Shown here: piece by piece, positions 19,215 through 27,861 of the stretch | Layout of the letters: every line of letters begins with the position of its first letter | Position numbering within the stretch: position 1 is the stretch's first letter | Assembly (NCBI GenBank): GCA_041675025.1 | Contig: JBAYUS010000005.1 | Coordinates: forward strand, 15,655-79,654 | DNA from: CAJBLF01 sp041675025 | GTDB lineage: Bacteria > Patescibacteriota > Gracilibacteria > Absconditabacterales > Absconditicoccaceae | Length of the DNA stretch: 64,000 nucleotides | Direction of reading: 5' to 3' | The notes under the pieces: generated by a model | What the model was told of the DNA's origin: nothing | The model's database searches: none | What the model saw: only the letters and a program-made list of their open reading frames with translations | Made by a program: the position numbers and the translations under genes

Positions 19215-21800
19215 TTATCCTCTTAAATTTCCACCAGCACTTTCTGCTGCAGCGATAGTTTTTTTCATTACATCATTAATTTGTTCAGTTGTCATATTAC
19301 CATCTCAGATTATTTTTATTTTTATAGAAACTGATTTTTTATTTTCACCAAGATTGTTACCTGCATAGATATCAAAAACCTCAACTTCCTGTACTTCAGT
19401 AACTTTCTTTACTGCAGTGATTACTGAGTCGAAACCCTTGTTTGCATCAACTACGAAACACAAATCTCTCCAGATAATCTGATCTTGTAATGTTTCATAG
19501 GTATAGATATGTTTTTCTGTTTCCTGTGTATTTTCTATGATAGCAGTGATATTTAATGATAAATATACTACACCACTTGTTTCCCCGATTTTATGATTTT
19601 GTAATATCAATGGATGAAGAGATCCAACGAAACCCATAACGAGATCTCATATTTTTATTGTCGCTTGTTTCTTAGGGTGATAGTGTGCAAGTGCTGTTTT
19701 TTCAAAAAGTATTTTACCAAGCTTTAATTCTTTAGCGATTACTTTTACGATTTCTTTTGCTTCCAAAATAGGATCTTTATTCCATTGATCTATATTTTTT
19801 TGATATAGCATCACTCCAAGATACGTTTCTTCATCCACAAAATCTGAAGCAAATTTACTTTCACCTTTGCCCTCGTTCCTCGTCCCTGTTTTGTTCCATA
19901 TTTTTCCAATATCAAATATTCTACATATATCAAAAAATTTGCTATTTTTTGCAGTATGTCCGAGTAGTCCATAAATCATATCGTCTCTCATGTATGGGGA
20001 TTCTGGGTTCACAGGATTTTGTAATATATATATCGTCTCTTTATCTTTACCAAATTCTTGCAAAGTTTTTTCGCTTATTCGTGGATAGGTTTCTGTCTGA
20101 TCGCAACCAATAGTTCTCACAAGAATATCTTCGAGTTGTCTTTGTATCGCTACATAGGGTGTATAGGGTGTGTAGACCATATCACTCAATAAAGGAATAT
20201 TTTCTATCTGATCATATCCATAGATTCTTGCTATTTCTTCATAGATATCTTCTGGGATATTCAAATCGTCGGGACCTCTCCATAGAGGAGTGTTAAGTGT
20301 TAAGTGTTGAGTGCTAAATTCTCAAGTGAATCATAAACCAGTTAAGATATCTTTCACTTTCTTGTCGAATCATTTATTTTTCTTGCCGAAGATGAATTGT
20401 TCCATGATTTTCGTGTCGACTTCAATATGCTTTGAGCTTTGAGCTTCAAGCTTCGAGCTAATGTAGTAGGAAAGTCATCCAATCTCGAAGTTTCCAAGGT
20501 CTTTCTTGTAGTAATTCAAATCGTCCAAGAAAAGAATCAGACAAAATAATGTATATCGTGGATTGATATTTTTTTCAAATCTCAATTCTGCATCAGTTCT
20601 CAACCCCAATCTTGTTCACGTCTTTCTCACAGCAACCGGATCGAAGTTTGCGATTTCTACCAATATATTTTTTGTACTTTCTGTAATTCCACTATCCAAA
20701 CCACCGACAACACCTGCGAGTGCAAGTACTTTTTTACTATCAGTAATCACAACATCAGTCGCTTTCAATACATGTTCACTTTCAAAGAGATCTTTAAATT
20801 TCTCTCCGTCTTTGGCATTTCTTACGATGATATCTCCATCAACTTTTTCTGCATCGAAAAAATGAATAGGTTGTCCGCTGATATTCATAAATAAATTAGA
20901 AAAGTCTACCCAGTTACTGATTGGGTTATTTCAAAGATCCAATGTTTGGAGTCTTGCGAAAAATGATGCTGACTGTACATTCACATTTTTTAAATGTAAT
21001 AACAAATATGCGTTCAAGCCTTCGCTTTTTCCGACAACTTTCCTTTCTGGTTTCGTGCTATTTTCTAGGATTTGTATAATATGTTCGGGTGTACATTGTT
21101 CGTGATACTCTTTAACTTTATTAAATGTAAGCGCTCATTTTACATCTCCGTAGATAGCATTCAATTCTGTAGCTACACCGAAATGCCCAGTCAAATCAGG
21201 TCTATTTGTCAACGATTTGTTATCTACTTCCATCACCCAGCCCTCTAACCATGGATATTTTTCTTTTAATGGCTTACCTAAATCTTCATCGCTTATATCG
21301 TCAAAATCGAAATCAGTTTCAGGTTGCAAGTTGCAAGTTACAGGTTCTTGTGACTTGCTCCCTGCTCCTTGTTCCTTATGGGCTAAGGCCCAGATCCAGT
21401 GTTTTTCCATATCTTCATTTATTCCTATTTCTTCTTTGCTGCAGATCATTCCATTGGACTCCAAACCTCTCATCTTTCTCGGTTCGATAGTGATTCCTAT
21501 TTTAGGAAAATATGTCCCTGGCAACGCGACCGGTACGTACAATCATGCAGTGACATTGGATCCACCGCAGATGATTTGATAGTCTCACTTAGCCCCACAG
21601 TTTACTTGACAAACACTCAATTTGTCTGCGTCAGGATGTTTTTCGCAAGATTTTACATATCATATGACGATAGTTTCCGCGATAGTTCTATGATTTACTT
21701 CTTCGATTTCACAGATCTTCAATATAAGATTCTTCGCGATATTTTCTGGTGTATCGTTGATAGAGATGAATTTTTTCAAAAGTGGTGACGTATACTTCAT
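19215..21800 (-). CDS. pheT: Phenylalanyl-tRNA synthetase beta subunit
   Basis: 861 residues. Forms the alpha2-beta2 enzyme that charges tRNA-Phe. Present are an N-terminal EMAP/OB tRNA-binding domain (VIGYVKSCEKHPDADKLSVC, RKMRGLESNGMICSKEE), the B3/B4 editing region (VRNAKDGEKFKDL, LALAGVVGG, VEIANFDPVAVRKTG, R-GLRTDAELRFEKN), B5 (EDIYEEIARIYGYDQIE) and the C-terminal FDX-ACB domain (WRDLCFVVD to SIKIKI). Three or four short stretches look like dispersed repeats inserted in frame: around 21315-21380, 20431-20460, 20290-20321 and 19869-19888. PheS is not in the window. Confidence 0.95.
20290..20321. repeat. Acttaacactta-type repeat inside pheT
   Basis: In-frame degenerate tandem (FSTQHLTLNTPLW on the coding strand) related to the intergenic repeat at 8334-8367. 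It sits in a linker region just before the B5 domain. Confidence 0.65.
20431..20460. repeat. Gagctt-type simple repeat inside pheT
   Basis: Repeats of gagctt/gagcttcaag within pheT encode SSKLEAQSSK. It resembles simple intergenic repeats rather than conserved synthetase sequence. Confidence 0.5.
21315..21380. repeat. Ggagcaggg/caacctg-type repeat inside pheT
   Basis: Encodes EQGAGSKSQEPVTCNLQP in the linker after the OB domain. Nearly the same sequence, in the same strand sense relative to this repeat, lies between deoA and pyk at 59245-59300, outside any gene. Confidence 0.75.
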
Positions 21801-21976
21801 AGTTCAGCTAAACAAATAAATTAGGAACCTTTTGTTCACATATACAACTATAAATAACAAAATCTTACAAGAAAAAAAGAGAAAAATTTACTTCTTGCAT
21901 TTATAACTTCATTGTATAAAAAAAAGACTCAAAAAACAAAACACCAATAGTAGTGTTTTAGTCGGTAATTAGGCTT

Positions 21977-23506
21977 ATGATCAACCCATTGAGTGGCCCC
22001 AAACGTGTAATGAATAAGGTAATCAAAACATATCTTGTTCTTAAATCTCATCTTCACCAACCCTCATTCAAAAATCAGGAGAAGATAATTTTTAGTTTGA
22101 TCAAAAAATGTAAAAATACTGTATTTGGAAGAAAATATGGATTCGAAAATATTCATACCATAGAAGATTTTCAAAATTCAGTTCCTATTTCTCATTATAA
22201 AGAATTTGAACCATGGATTATATATGCACTTAAGGGAGAAAAAAATATAACATATCCTGGAAAGGTTGATCGATTTGCGACTTCATCATGAACGACTTGA
22301 GGAAATTGAAAATATATTCCAATCACAAAAGATAATCTCAATGCATCTCATATAAAAGGAGGATTAGAAATATTTGGTATGTATATCAAAAATAATCCGA
22401 GAACACAAGTTTTCCAAGGAAAATCAATGGTAATTGGATGATGATTTTCCAAAAATCCATATACAGGTGAAGATAATGTTGGATTTATTTCAGCGATATT
22501 ACAAAAATCAGCGCCATGGGTAGGACAATATTTCCGCGAACCGAAGCCAGAAATATCTTACATGGAAAATCGAGATGAAAAAGTAAAACTTATTATCGAA
22601 ACTACAATAGACAAAAATATAACCTTTATGAATGCACAACCTTCATGGGGATCTAATTTTTTGTATAAAGTATTAGAAGCTACAGGAAAGAAAAATATTC
22701 TTGAAGTATGGCCAAATTTTGAAGTATTTTTTCGATGAGGAATGGCAATGGATCTTTACAAGCCACAATTTGAGGCATTGTTTCCGAGCAAAAAAGTAAA
22801 ATACTATCAGGTATATAATGCCTCTGAGTGATGTTTTGCTTCACAAGACTCCAATCTTACTGATGATATGTTATTGTTTACTAAACATGGAGTATTTTAT
22901 GAATTCATTCCGTTTGAAGAGTATGGAAGAGAACATCCAACTGTACTGACATTGAAAGAAGTAGAAACAAATAAGGATTATGTAATTATGATTACTAATA
23001 ATTCAGGACTCCGAAGATACATCCTTGGCGATACTGTTAAGTTTACTACATTGAAACCATGGAGGATCAAAATATCTGGAAGAACAAAATATTATATTGA
23101 TGTGGTAGGGGAATGTGTAACATCTGATTATACAGACAAGGCACTGCTTGAAGCATGTAAAAAAACCGACACTATAGCGACTGACTATATGCTTGCACCG
23201 ATTACCTATTCAGGAGGAAATATTAGAGGAGCATATGAACGAATAATAGAATTTACTAAAGCACCAAAAAACGAAGACGAATTTGCCAAAGTGTTAGACA
23301 AAGAATTATGTAATATTAATTCTTATTATTTTGATGAAAGATATGATACTAAGGTGTTAGGAGACCCAAAAATCAATTATGTAAGACAAGGCACATTCTA
23401 TGAGTGGATGAAGGGTAAAAATAAGCTTGGTGGACAACACAAAATTCCAAAAGTTTCTAACGAAAGGAATAGTATAGATGAAGTATTAAAAATTATCGCA
23501 TCATAA
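21977..23506 (+). CDS. GH3-family acyl-adenylate/amide synthetase-like protein
   Basis: 509 residues. GH3 proteins adenylate carboxylic acids and join them to amino acids; bacterial members are poorly characterised. The phosphate-binding motif SSGTTGGNGKYIPIT (three Gly are TGA) lies near residue 104, YNASEGCF is the second ATP-binding motif, and LRRYILGDTVKFT is the conserved hinge block followed by ISGRTKYYIDVVGE. Length fits the family. Own unit; substrate unknown. Confidence 0.88.
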
Positions 23507-23511
23507 AATAA

Positions 23512-23545
23512 GTCATTGCGAGGAGCATAGCGACGAAGCAATCTT
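23512..23545 (+). repeat. Left inverted repeat of GIY-YIG cassette
   Basis: Begins gtcattgcga and ends agcaatctt. The same ends occur inverted at 23865-23892, with six bases fewer in the middle. Confidence 0.8.
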
Positions 23546-23566
23546 AAATATTTTCTAAATATTATA

Positions 23567-23860
23567 ATGAGTAAAATTTGATATGTTTATATTCTAACGA
23601 GTAAAAAGGACGGTGTCCTATATGTTTGAGTTACCAATAATTTAATCAGAAGAATGTATGAACATAAATTATGAACGTGAGATTGATTTACTAAAAAATA
23701 TTTTGTAAAAAGTTTAGTATATTATGAAGGATGCCCAAGTATGGAATTAGCAATAAAAAGAGAGAAACAAATAAAATGAGGAAGTAGAAAAAAGAAATTA
23801 GAATTAATACAATCAATTAATCCAGATCGAAATGATTTATATGAAAATATTCGTGAATAA
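23567..23860 (+). CDS. Single-domain GIY-YIG endonuclease
   Basis: 97 residues. The nuclease core is GYVYILTSKKDGVLYVGVTNNLIRR, where the first Tyr-containing motif (G-Y-V-Y) and the YVG motif match GIY-YIG, followed by the catalytic-region R (RRMYEHK) and YYEGCPSMELAIKREKQIKGGSRKKK. Members of this short group resemble UvrC N-terminal domains and selfish nucleases. Three TGA codons are read as Gly, so the gene has been resident in a table-25 genome. Inverted repeats flank it closely on both sides. Confidence 0.92.
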
Positions 23861-23864
23861 AATC

Positions 23865-23892
23865 AAGATTGCTTCGCTGTGCTCGCAATGAC
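23865..23892 (-). repeat. Right inverted repeat of GIY-YIG cassette
   Basis: Reverse complement begins gtcattgcgag and ends agcaatctt, matching the left copy at 23512-23545. Starts five bases after the GIY-YIG stop. Confidence 0.8.
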
Positions 23893-23900
23893 ACTGAAGC

Positions 23901-23928
23901 TTGACTTTTATTCTGTAAAAGATATAGT
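23901..23928 (+). promoter_or_regulatory. Promoter TTGACT-16-TATAGT
   Basis: TTGACT at 23901-23906 and TATAGT at 23923-23928, 16-bp spacer, 28 bp before ATG 23957. Confidence 0.75.
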
Positions 23929-23956
23929 ATTTTCTAAACAAAAAAAACAAAAAAAT

Positions 23957-24865
23957 ATGAAGACAAAAAATTTGTACATTTTAGGAAAGGGATTAGTGAT
24001 CTTGTTTCTGTTGATTATCTTTGTGATTCCATCTATTTTATGGCATCTAGGTTTCCTTTATTCAGCTATAGGTATTGTAACAGTTCTAGTGTGTATTTGT
24101 GTTTTCTTGTATATGTTTAATAACCCAGAAAATTATATGAATAAATTTCTTGGTTATGATGAAAAAGATGTAAGAATCCACAAACTAGTAACTAAAAAAT
24201 ATGTATACCATCGATCAGTAACTCCATTCTCATGTGGACATGCAAATATCCAAATGGTATTGGAAAAGTATGGTATCGTAATGAGTCAAAATCAGATTCT
24301 AAAGATAGCTGGAGATGAAAAACGAGGAATGATGTCCTGGGAAGTGGAATCTACATTAAATGATATTCTCCTAAAAAGAGGATTGCAAATAAGAGCAAGA
24401 GTGAATTATTATACTACTCATGTTGAATTATTTGATGCAATACAAAAAGGTGATTCCGTGATTGTTTTGTTTATGAATAATTTTAATGAGAAGGGATATT
24501 CTTCACATGCTCATTATCCACATTTCGCCTTACTCAATAACATTAATATGAGTAGCGAAAAAAGAAAAGATAGAGTAATTCTTACAAGCCCAACTTTTAC
24601 AGTCGATGGAAATAAAAATTATATTTCTGGAAGAAATATAGGAGAAATTATTATTCCGTTTACTGAATTTCAAAAACGATTTTATGCCAACTCAGAATTC
24701 CTCAATATTGTGGAATACTATCCTACACAAAATGGAAATATTTTGTATAGGACTTGGAATAAGTTTTTGAATGTTCTATTTATTTTTGGCCTATATATAG
24801 GTTATTGTACACGTATTGTTAAACCTGGCTTAGCGATTTTTGTAGAGCCAATAGGTAAAAGGTAA
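23957..24865 (+). CDS. Membrane protein with C39-like peptidase domain
   Basis: 302 residues. Two N-terminal membrane helices (about residues 10-30 and 34-54) precede a papain-like domain. SVTPFSCGHANIQMVLEKYG holds the candidate catalytic Cys, and the later AHYPHFALLNNI holds the His, with an Asp-containing VDGNKN stretch beyond. This fits the C39-like family used for leader cleavage or peptide processing, but there is no ABC transporter gene nearby. Another hydrophobic stretch lies near residue 275. No TGA codon; own promoter and terminator. Confidence 0.7.
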   Translation: MKTKNLYILGKGLVILFLLIIFVIPSILWHLGFLYSAIGIVTVLVCICVFLYMFNNPENYMNKFLGYDEKDVRIHKLVTKKYVYHRSVTPFSCGHANIQMVLEKYGIVMSQNQILKIAGDEKRGMMSWEVESTLNDILLKRGLQIRARVNYYTTHVELFDAIQKGDSVIVLFMNNFNEKGYSSHAHYPHFALLNNINMSSEKRKDRVILTSPTFTVDGNKNYISGRNIGEIIIPFTEFQKRFYANSEFLNIVEYYPTQNGNILYRTWNKFLNVLFIFGLYIGYCTRIVKPGLAIFVEPIGKR

Positions 24866-24867
24866 TT

Positions 24868-24899
24868 AAAATGTCCCGAGTTTTTCGGGACATTTTTTT
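24868..24899 (+). terminator. Intrinsic terminator
   Basis: Stem aaatgtcccga/tcgggacattt and a run of T, right after the C39-like gene. Confidence 0.85.
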
Positions 24900-24918
24900 A
24901 TAAAAAAATGATCTCTGC

Positions 24919-24946
24919 TTGATAGCTCCAGTCAAATATTTATACA
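24919..24946 (+). promoter_or_regulatory. Promoter TTGATA-16-TATACA
   Basis: TTGATA at 24919-24924 and TATACA at 24941-24946, 16-bp spacer, upstream of glyA. Confidence 0.65.
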
Positions 24947-24980
24947 CGGAATTGTTATTTATACTATAAATATAAGAACT

Positions 24981-26261
24981 ATGAAAAACATTCAACAAGT
25001 CGATCAAGATATTTACGCAGCGATTCTCGCCGAACAAAAAAGGCAATCAGAATGAATGGAACTTATCGCAAGTGAGAATTATCAATCTCCAGCCGTGCTT
25101 GAAGCACAATCTTCTGTTTTCGCAAATAAATATGCTGAATGATTTCCTGGACGCAGATATTATGGATGACAAGAAAACACAGACATCATCGAACAACTCG
25201 CTATCGATAGAGCAAAAGAAATATTTCATGCAGATCATGCAAACGTGCAAGCATTATCATGAGCAGCAGCAAACTTATGTGTCTATTCAGCGCTTATGAA
25301 CCCTGGAGATACAATTCTCGGGATGGATCTCACACACGGATGACATCTTACGCATGGAGCTCCTGTGACATTTTTCTCTAAGGTATTTAACTTTATGAGA
25401 TATAAGACAAAGGCTGATGGAACTGTTGATTTCGATCAAGTTCGTGAATTGGCATTACAATATAAACCAAAAATAATTCTTGCTGGATTCTCTGCATATC
25501 CTAGAGAACTCGAATATGAAAAATTCGTAGCAATCGCACAGGAAGTCTGAGCTATCGCGTTTGCTGATGTATCACATATCGGAGGATTTATCGCAGCTTG
25601 AGTACTCAAAAATCCATTAGACTATGGATTTCATGTGATGATGACAACAACACACAAGTCTCTCAGATGACCGAGATGAGCTTTGATTCTCAGTAAAGGA
25701 ATCGTTTCTAATCCATTAAAAAAACCTGAAGATACGATAGAAAATATTCCGACAAGAATCGATAGAGCAGTATTTCCTGGTATGCAATGATGACCACATA
25801 TGAACACTATCGCGGCTATAGCTGTGGCTTTACATGAGGCACAGACGCCAGCATTCAAAGCGTATGCAACTCAAGCATTGAAAAATGCACAGACATTAGC
25901 TTTAGAATTAACTAGCCGTGGATACAAATTAGTAACATGATGAACAGACAATCATATGGTGATTGTTGATTTTTCATGAACTGAATTAGATTGATCAGTA
26001 GCAGAAAAAACACTAGATAAAATTTGAATTTCAACATCCAAATCTACTATACCTGACGATCCAAATCCTCCATTTCGCCCATCTGGATTGAGAATCGGTC
26101 TACCAGCAATGACGACAAGAGGAGTTAAAGAAGAGGAAGTAAAACAAATCGTAGAATATATGGATCAGGCATTCAAAAATAAAGATAATGAAGAAATGCT
26201 AGCAGAGCTGAGAAATAAAATCAAAGAAATGGCTGTATCTTTTCCGGTTCCTGGATTGTAA
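24981..26261 (+). CDS. glyA: Serine hydroxymethyltransferase
   Basis: 426 residues. PLP enzyme that converts serine and tetrahydrofolate to glycine and methylene-tetrahydrofolate. Signatures: GMELIASENYQSPAV with the first Gly as TGA 25053-25055, the GYPG-like block EGFPGRRYYGGQE, the PLP-Lys motif TTTHKSLRGPRG, FPGMQGGPH and FRPSGLRIGLPAMTTRG. Very rich in TGA codons. Length is normal. Followed 18 bases later by a pseudouridine synthase gene, probably in the same transcript. Confidence 0.97.
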
Positions 26262-26279
26262 TTTATTTAAATATATATC

Positions 26280-26969
26280 ATGAGAATAGATAAATATCTT
26301 GCCAGTCTCTGATTGGTTTCAAGAAGACAATCAAAAGAAATTTTTAAAGCGTGAGAGATACAGATAAATAACGAAATTATACAAGATCATTGATATCTAC
26401 TGCATGAGTGAGATAGTATTCAATGTTATGTAGAAAAATTTATCTATAAACCGATAGTTTTTATTATGCTTCATAAACCTGTAGGATATGTGTGTAGTGA
26501 TATTCCTGAAGGGAGACATAAAAGTTATCGTGATCTTCTTGATGATTGTGTATATCAAGAAACCCTGCATGTCGCAGGAAGATTAGATGTTGATACTACC
26601 TGACTTGTATTAGTTACCAATGACGGTAAACTCAATCACCGTATTATTACTCCTAAGAAAAAAATGATCAAAATATATGAAGTGGAAAGTGAAAAAATAC
26701 TTTCTGCAGATGATTGTAAACAATTAGAATCCGGTGTTACTTTAGAAAATGGATATATGACATTACCAGCAAAAGTACAAAAAATCTCTGACAATAAGAT
26801 TATATTATCTATACATGAGTGAAAATACCATCAAATCAAAAGGATGTTGGAAGCTGTAAATAATAAAGTCACAAAGTTGCATAGAACACAAATAGGGGGC
26901 TGTATATTATGAGATCTTCCAGAAGGTAAACGAAAAGAAATCACTGAAAATAATCTTTTCTCTCTATAA
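26280..26969 (+). CDS. RsuA/RluB/E/F-family pseudouridine synthase (second copy)
   Basis: 229 residues. N-terminal S4 domain (MRIDKYLASLGLVSRRQSKEIFKAG), then MLHKPVGYVCS, catalytic motif GRLDVDTTGLVLVTND and C-terminal EGKYHQIKRMLEAV. Modifies a specific rRNA uridine; target not deducible. Closer to classical RsuA than the copy at 14568. Confidence 0.92.
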
Positions 26970-26992
26970 AAATAGATCAATATAAGGATCTC

Positions 26993-27020
26993 TTGCTATT
27001 TATCAAAAAATATGTATACA
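26993..27020 (+). promoter_or_regulatory. Promoter TTGCTA-16-TATACA for RNA 1
   Basis: TTGCTA at 26993-26998 and TATACA at 27015-27020, 16-bp spacer. No protein start follows for 460 bp, so the product is most likely RNA. Confidence 0.65.
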
Positions 27021-27026
27021 ATAATC

Positions 27027-27420
27027 CCATTTATATAGATCTATAGGGAAAAAAGTTCTTTGATGTGCTGTTTTTGATAAAAAAGTAGTACTGTCCAATG
27101 AGGAACAAAAACGGGAGTAATTGATAATTTATAACTAAATTCTGCATTTTCTTAGTAGTGGCGAGCGAACAGAAAGTGACTTTACAGTATCACTATATAT
27201 GTAAAGTAATAATAGAAATAGATATAACCTATACCATGATGAACTGAAACATCTAAGTAATCATGTGACACTCCTAATGTATTATTATTTATTGTTTATT
27301 GCGGGATTTCCGCATGATAGATCTAAACTATCTCCACTTCGGTGGTAAGTAATGACTATCAAAACACAAAGGAGTTAGGTTCAGAACTGGTTTGTCCAGA
27401 CACTCAACCTACTCCTTTCT
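27027..27420 (+). ncRNA. Candidate structured RNA with 23S domain I-like loops
   Basis: About 390 nt without a plausible gene. At 27154-27170 the sequence AGTAGTGGCGAGCGAAC and at 27241-27259 GAACTGAAACATCTAAGTA reproduce conserved loops of 23S rRNA domain I; each is closed by its own local stem (TTTCT/AGAAA and CATGAT/ATCATG) as in the ribosome. In 23S rRNA the second precedes the first, so the order is swapped. A weaker match GGGATTTCCGCATG (27303-27316) recalls a third domain I segment. Other hairpins: ctttac/gtaaag (27180-27206), ccac-ttcg-gtgg (27334-27345, a UUCG loop), and a closing stem aaaggag-taggtt/aacctactccttt (27368-27418) enclosing ctgg/ccag. Transcript limits are inferred from promoter and final stem. 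Confidence 0.7.
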
Positions 27421-27425
27421 CTTTC
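27368..27425 (+). terminator. 3' hairpin of RNA 1
   Basis: Long stem aaaggag(t)taggtt/aacctactccttt with an inner ctgg/ccag hairpin, followed by a pyrimidine-rich tract. May act as terminator or as the RNA's closing helix. Confidence 0.55.
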
Positions 27426-27486
27426 ATTTACTATGTACTAATATATAAAAAACAAAAACAAAATATTAATTAAAACTCTAAATTTT

Positions 27487-27738
27487 ATGGAAAAAGATGG
27501 AACTATTGCAACAAAAATCGTAGATATTGTAGATGAAATTGCTCATGCGATTGAAAAAGATGGTACGGAGCATACGTTTAACCTTAAACAATTACCTACA
27601 GAGCTTCGAAAAATTGGTGTTTTTATAACAGCAACCAAGAAAACCAGAATACTTGAATTGTTTAGTGAAACATCATATAGCTATATGATGGGGGAAGCAT
27701 TTGTTCCAATAAACAATTCGACTATAATTCATACTTAA
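27487..27738 (+). CDS. Hypothetical protein between the two RNA loci
   Basis: 83 residues, not recognised. Starts MEKDGTIATKIVDIVDEI, ends in NSTIIHT; no signal peptide or membrane helix; no TGA codon. An AAACAAAAAC-type leader precedes the ATG. It lies exactly between the two candidate structured RNAs, but no functional link can be shown. Confidence 0.6.
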   Translation: MEKDGTIATKIVDIVDEIAHAIEKDGTEHTFNLKQLPTELRKIGVFITATKKTRILELFSETSYSYMMGEAFVPINNSTIIHT

Positions 27739-27777
27739 ATATCTCTCTTATAGAGATCTTTAAAGTAATGAATTAAT

Positions 27778-27813
27778 ATCATCTTTCTGTTTACAGTGAG
27801 ATGATTTTTTTTA
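27778..27813 (+). terminator. Intrinsic terminator
   Basis: Stem atcatct/agatgat with inner ctgt/acag and a run of eight T. Closes the gene at 27487-27738. Confidence 0.75.
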
Positions 27814-27826
27814 TCTAAATTAACAC

Positions 27827-27854
27827 TTGACATTGTGTAGGAAATATATATAAA
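27827..27854 (+). promoter_or_regulatory. Promoter TTGACA-16-TATAAA for RNA 2
   Basis: Perfect TTGACA at 27827-27832 and TATAAA at 27849-27854, 16-bp spacer. The strongest plus-strand promoter in the window and not followed by a normal gene. Confidence 0.85.
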
Positions 27855-27861
27855 ATTATTA

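Noticed and set aside
27150..27265. A broken 23S rRNA gene
   Set aside because: Only short loop sequences are conserved, in the wrong order, each with its own compensating stem; the intervening rRNA sequence is absent.
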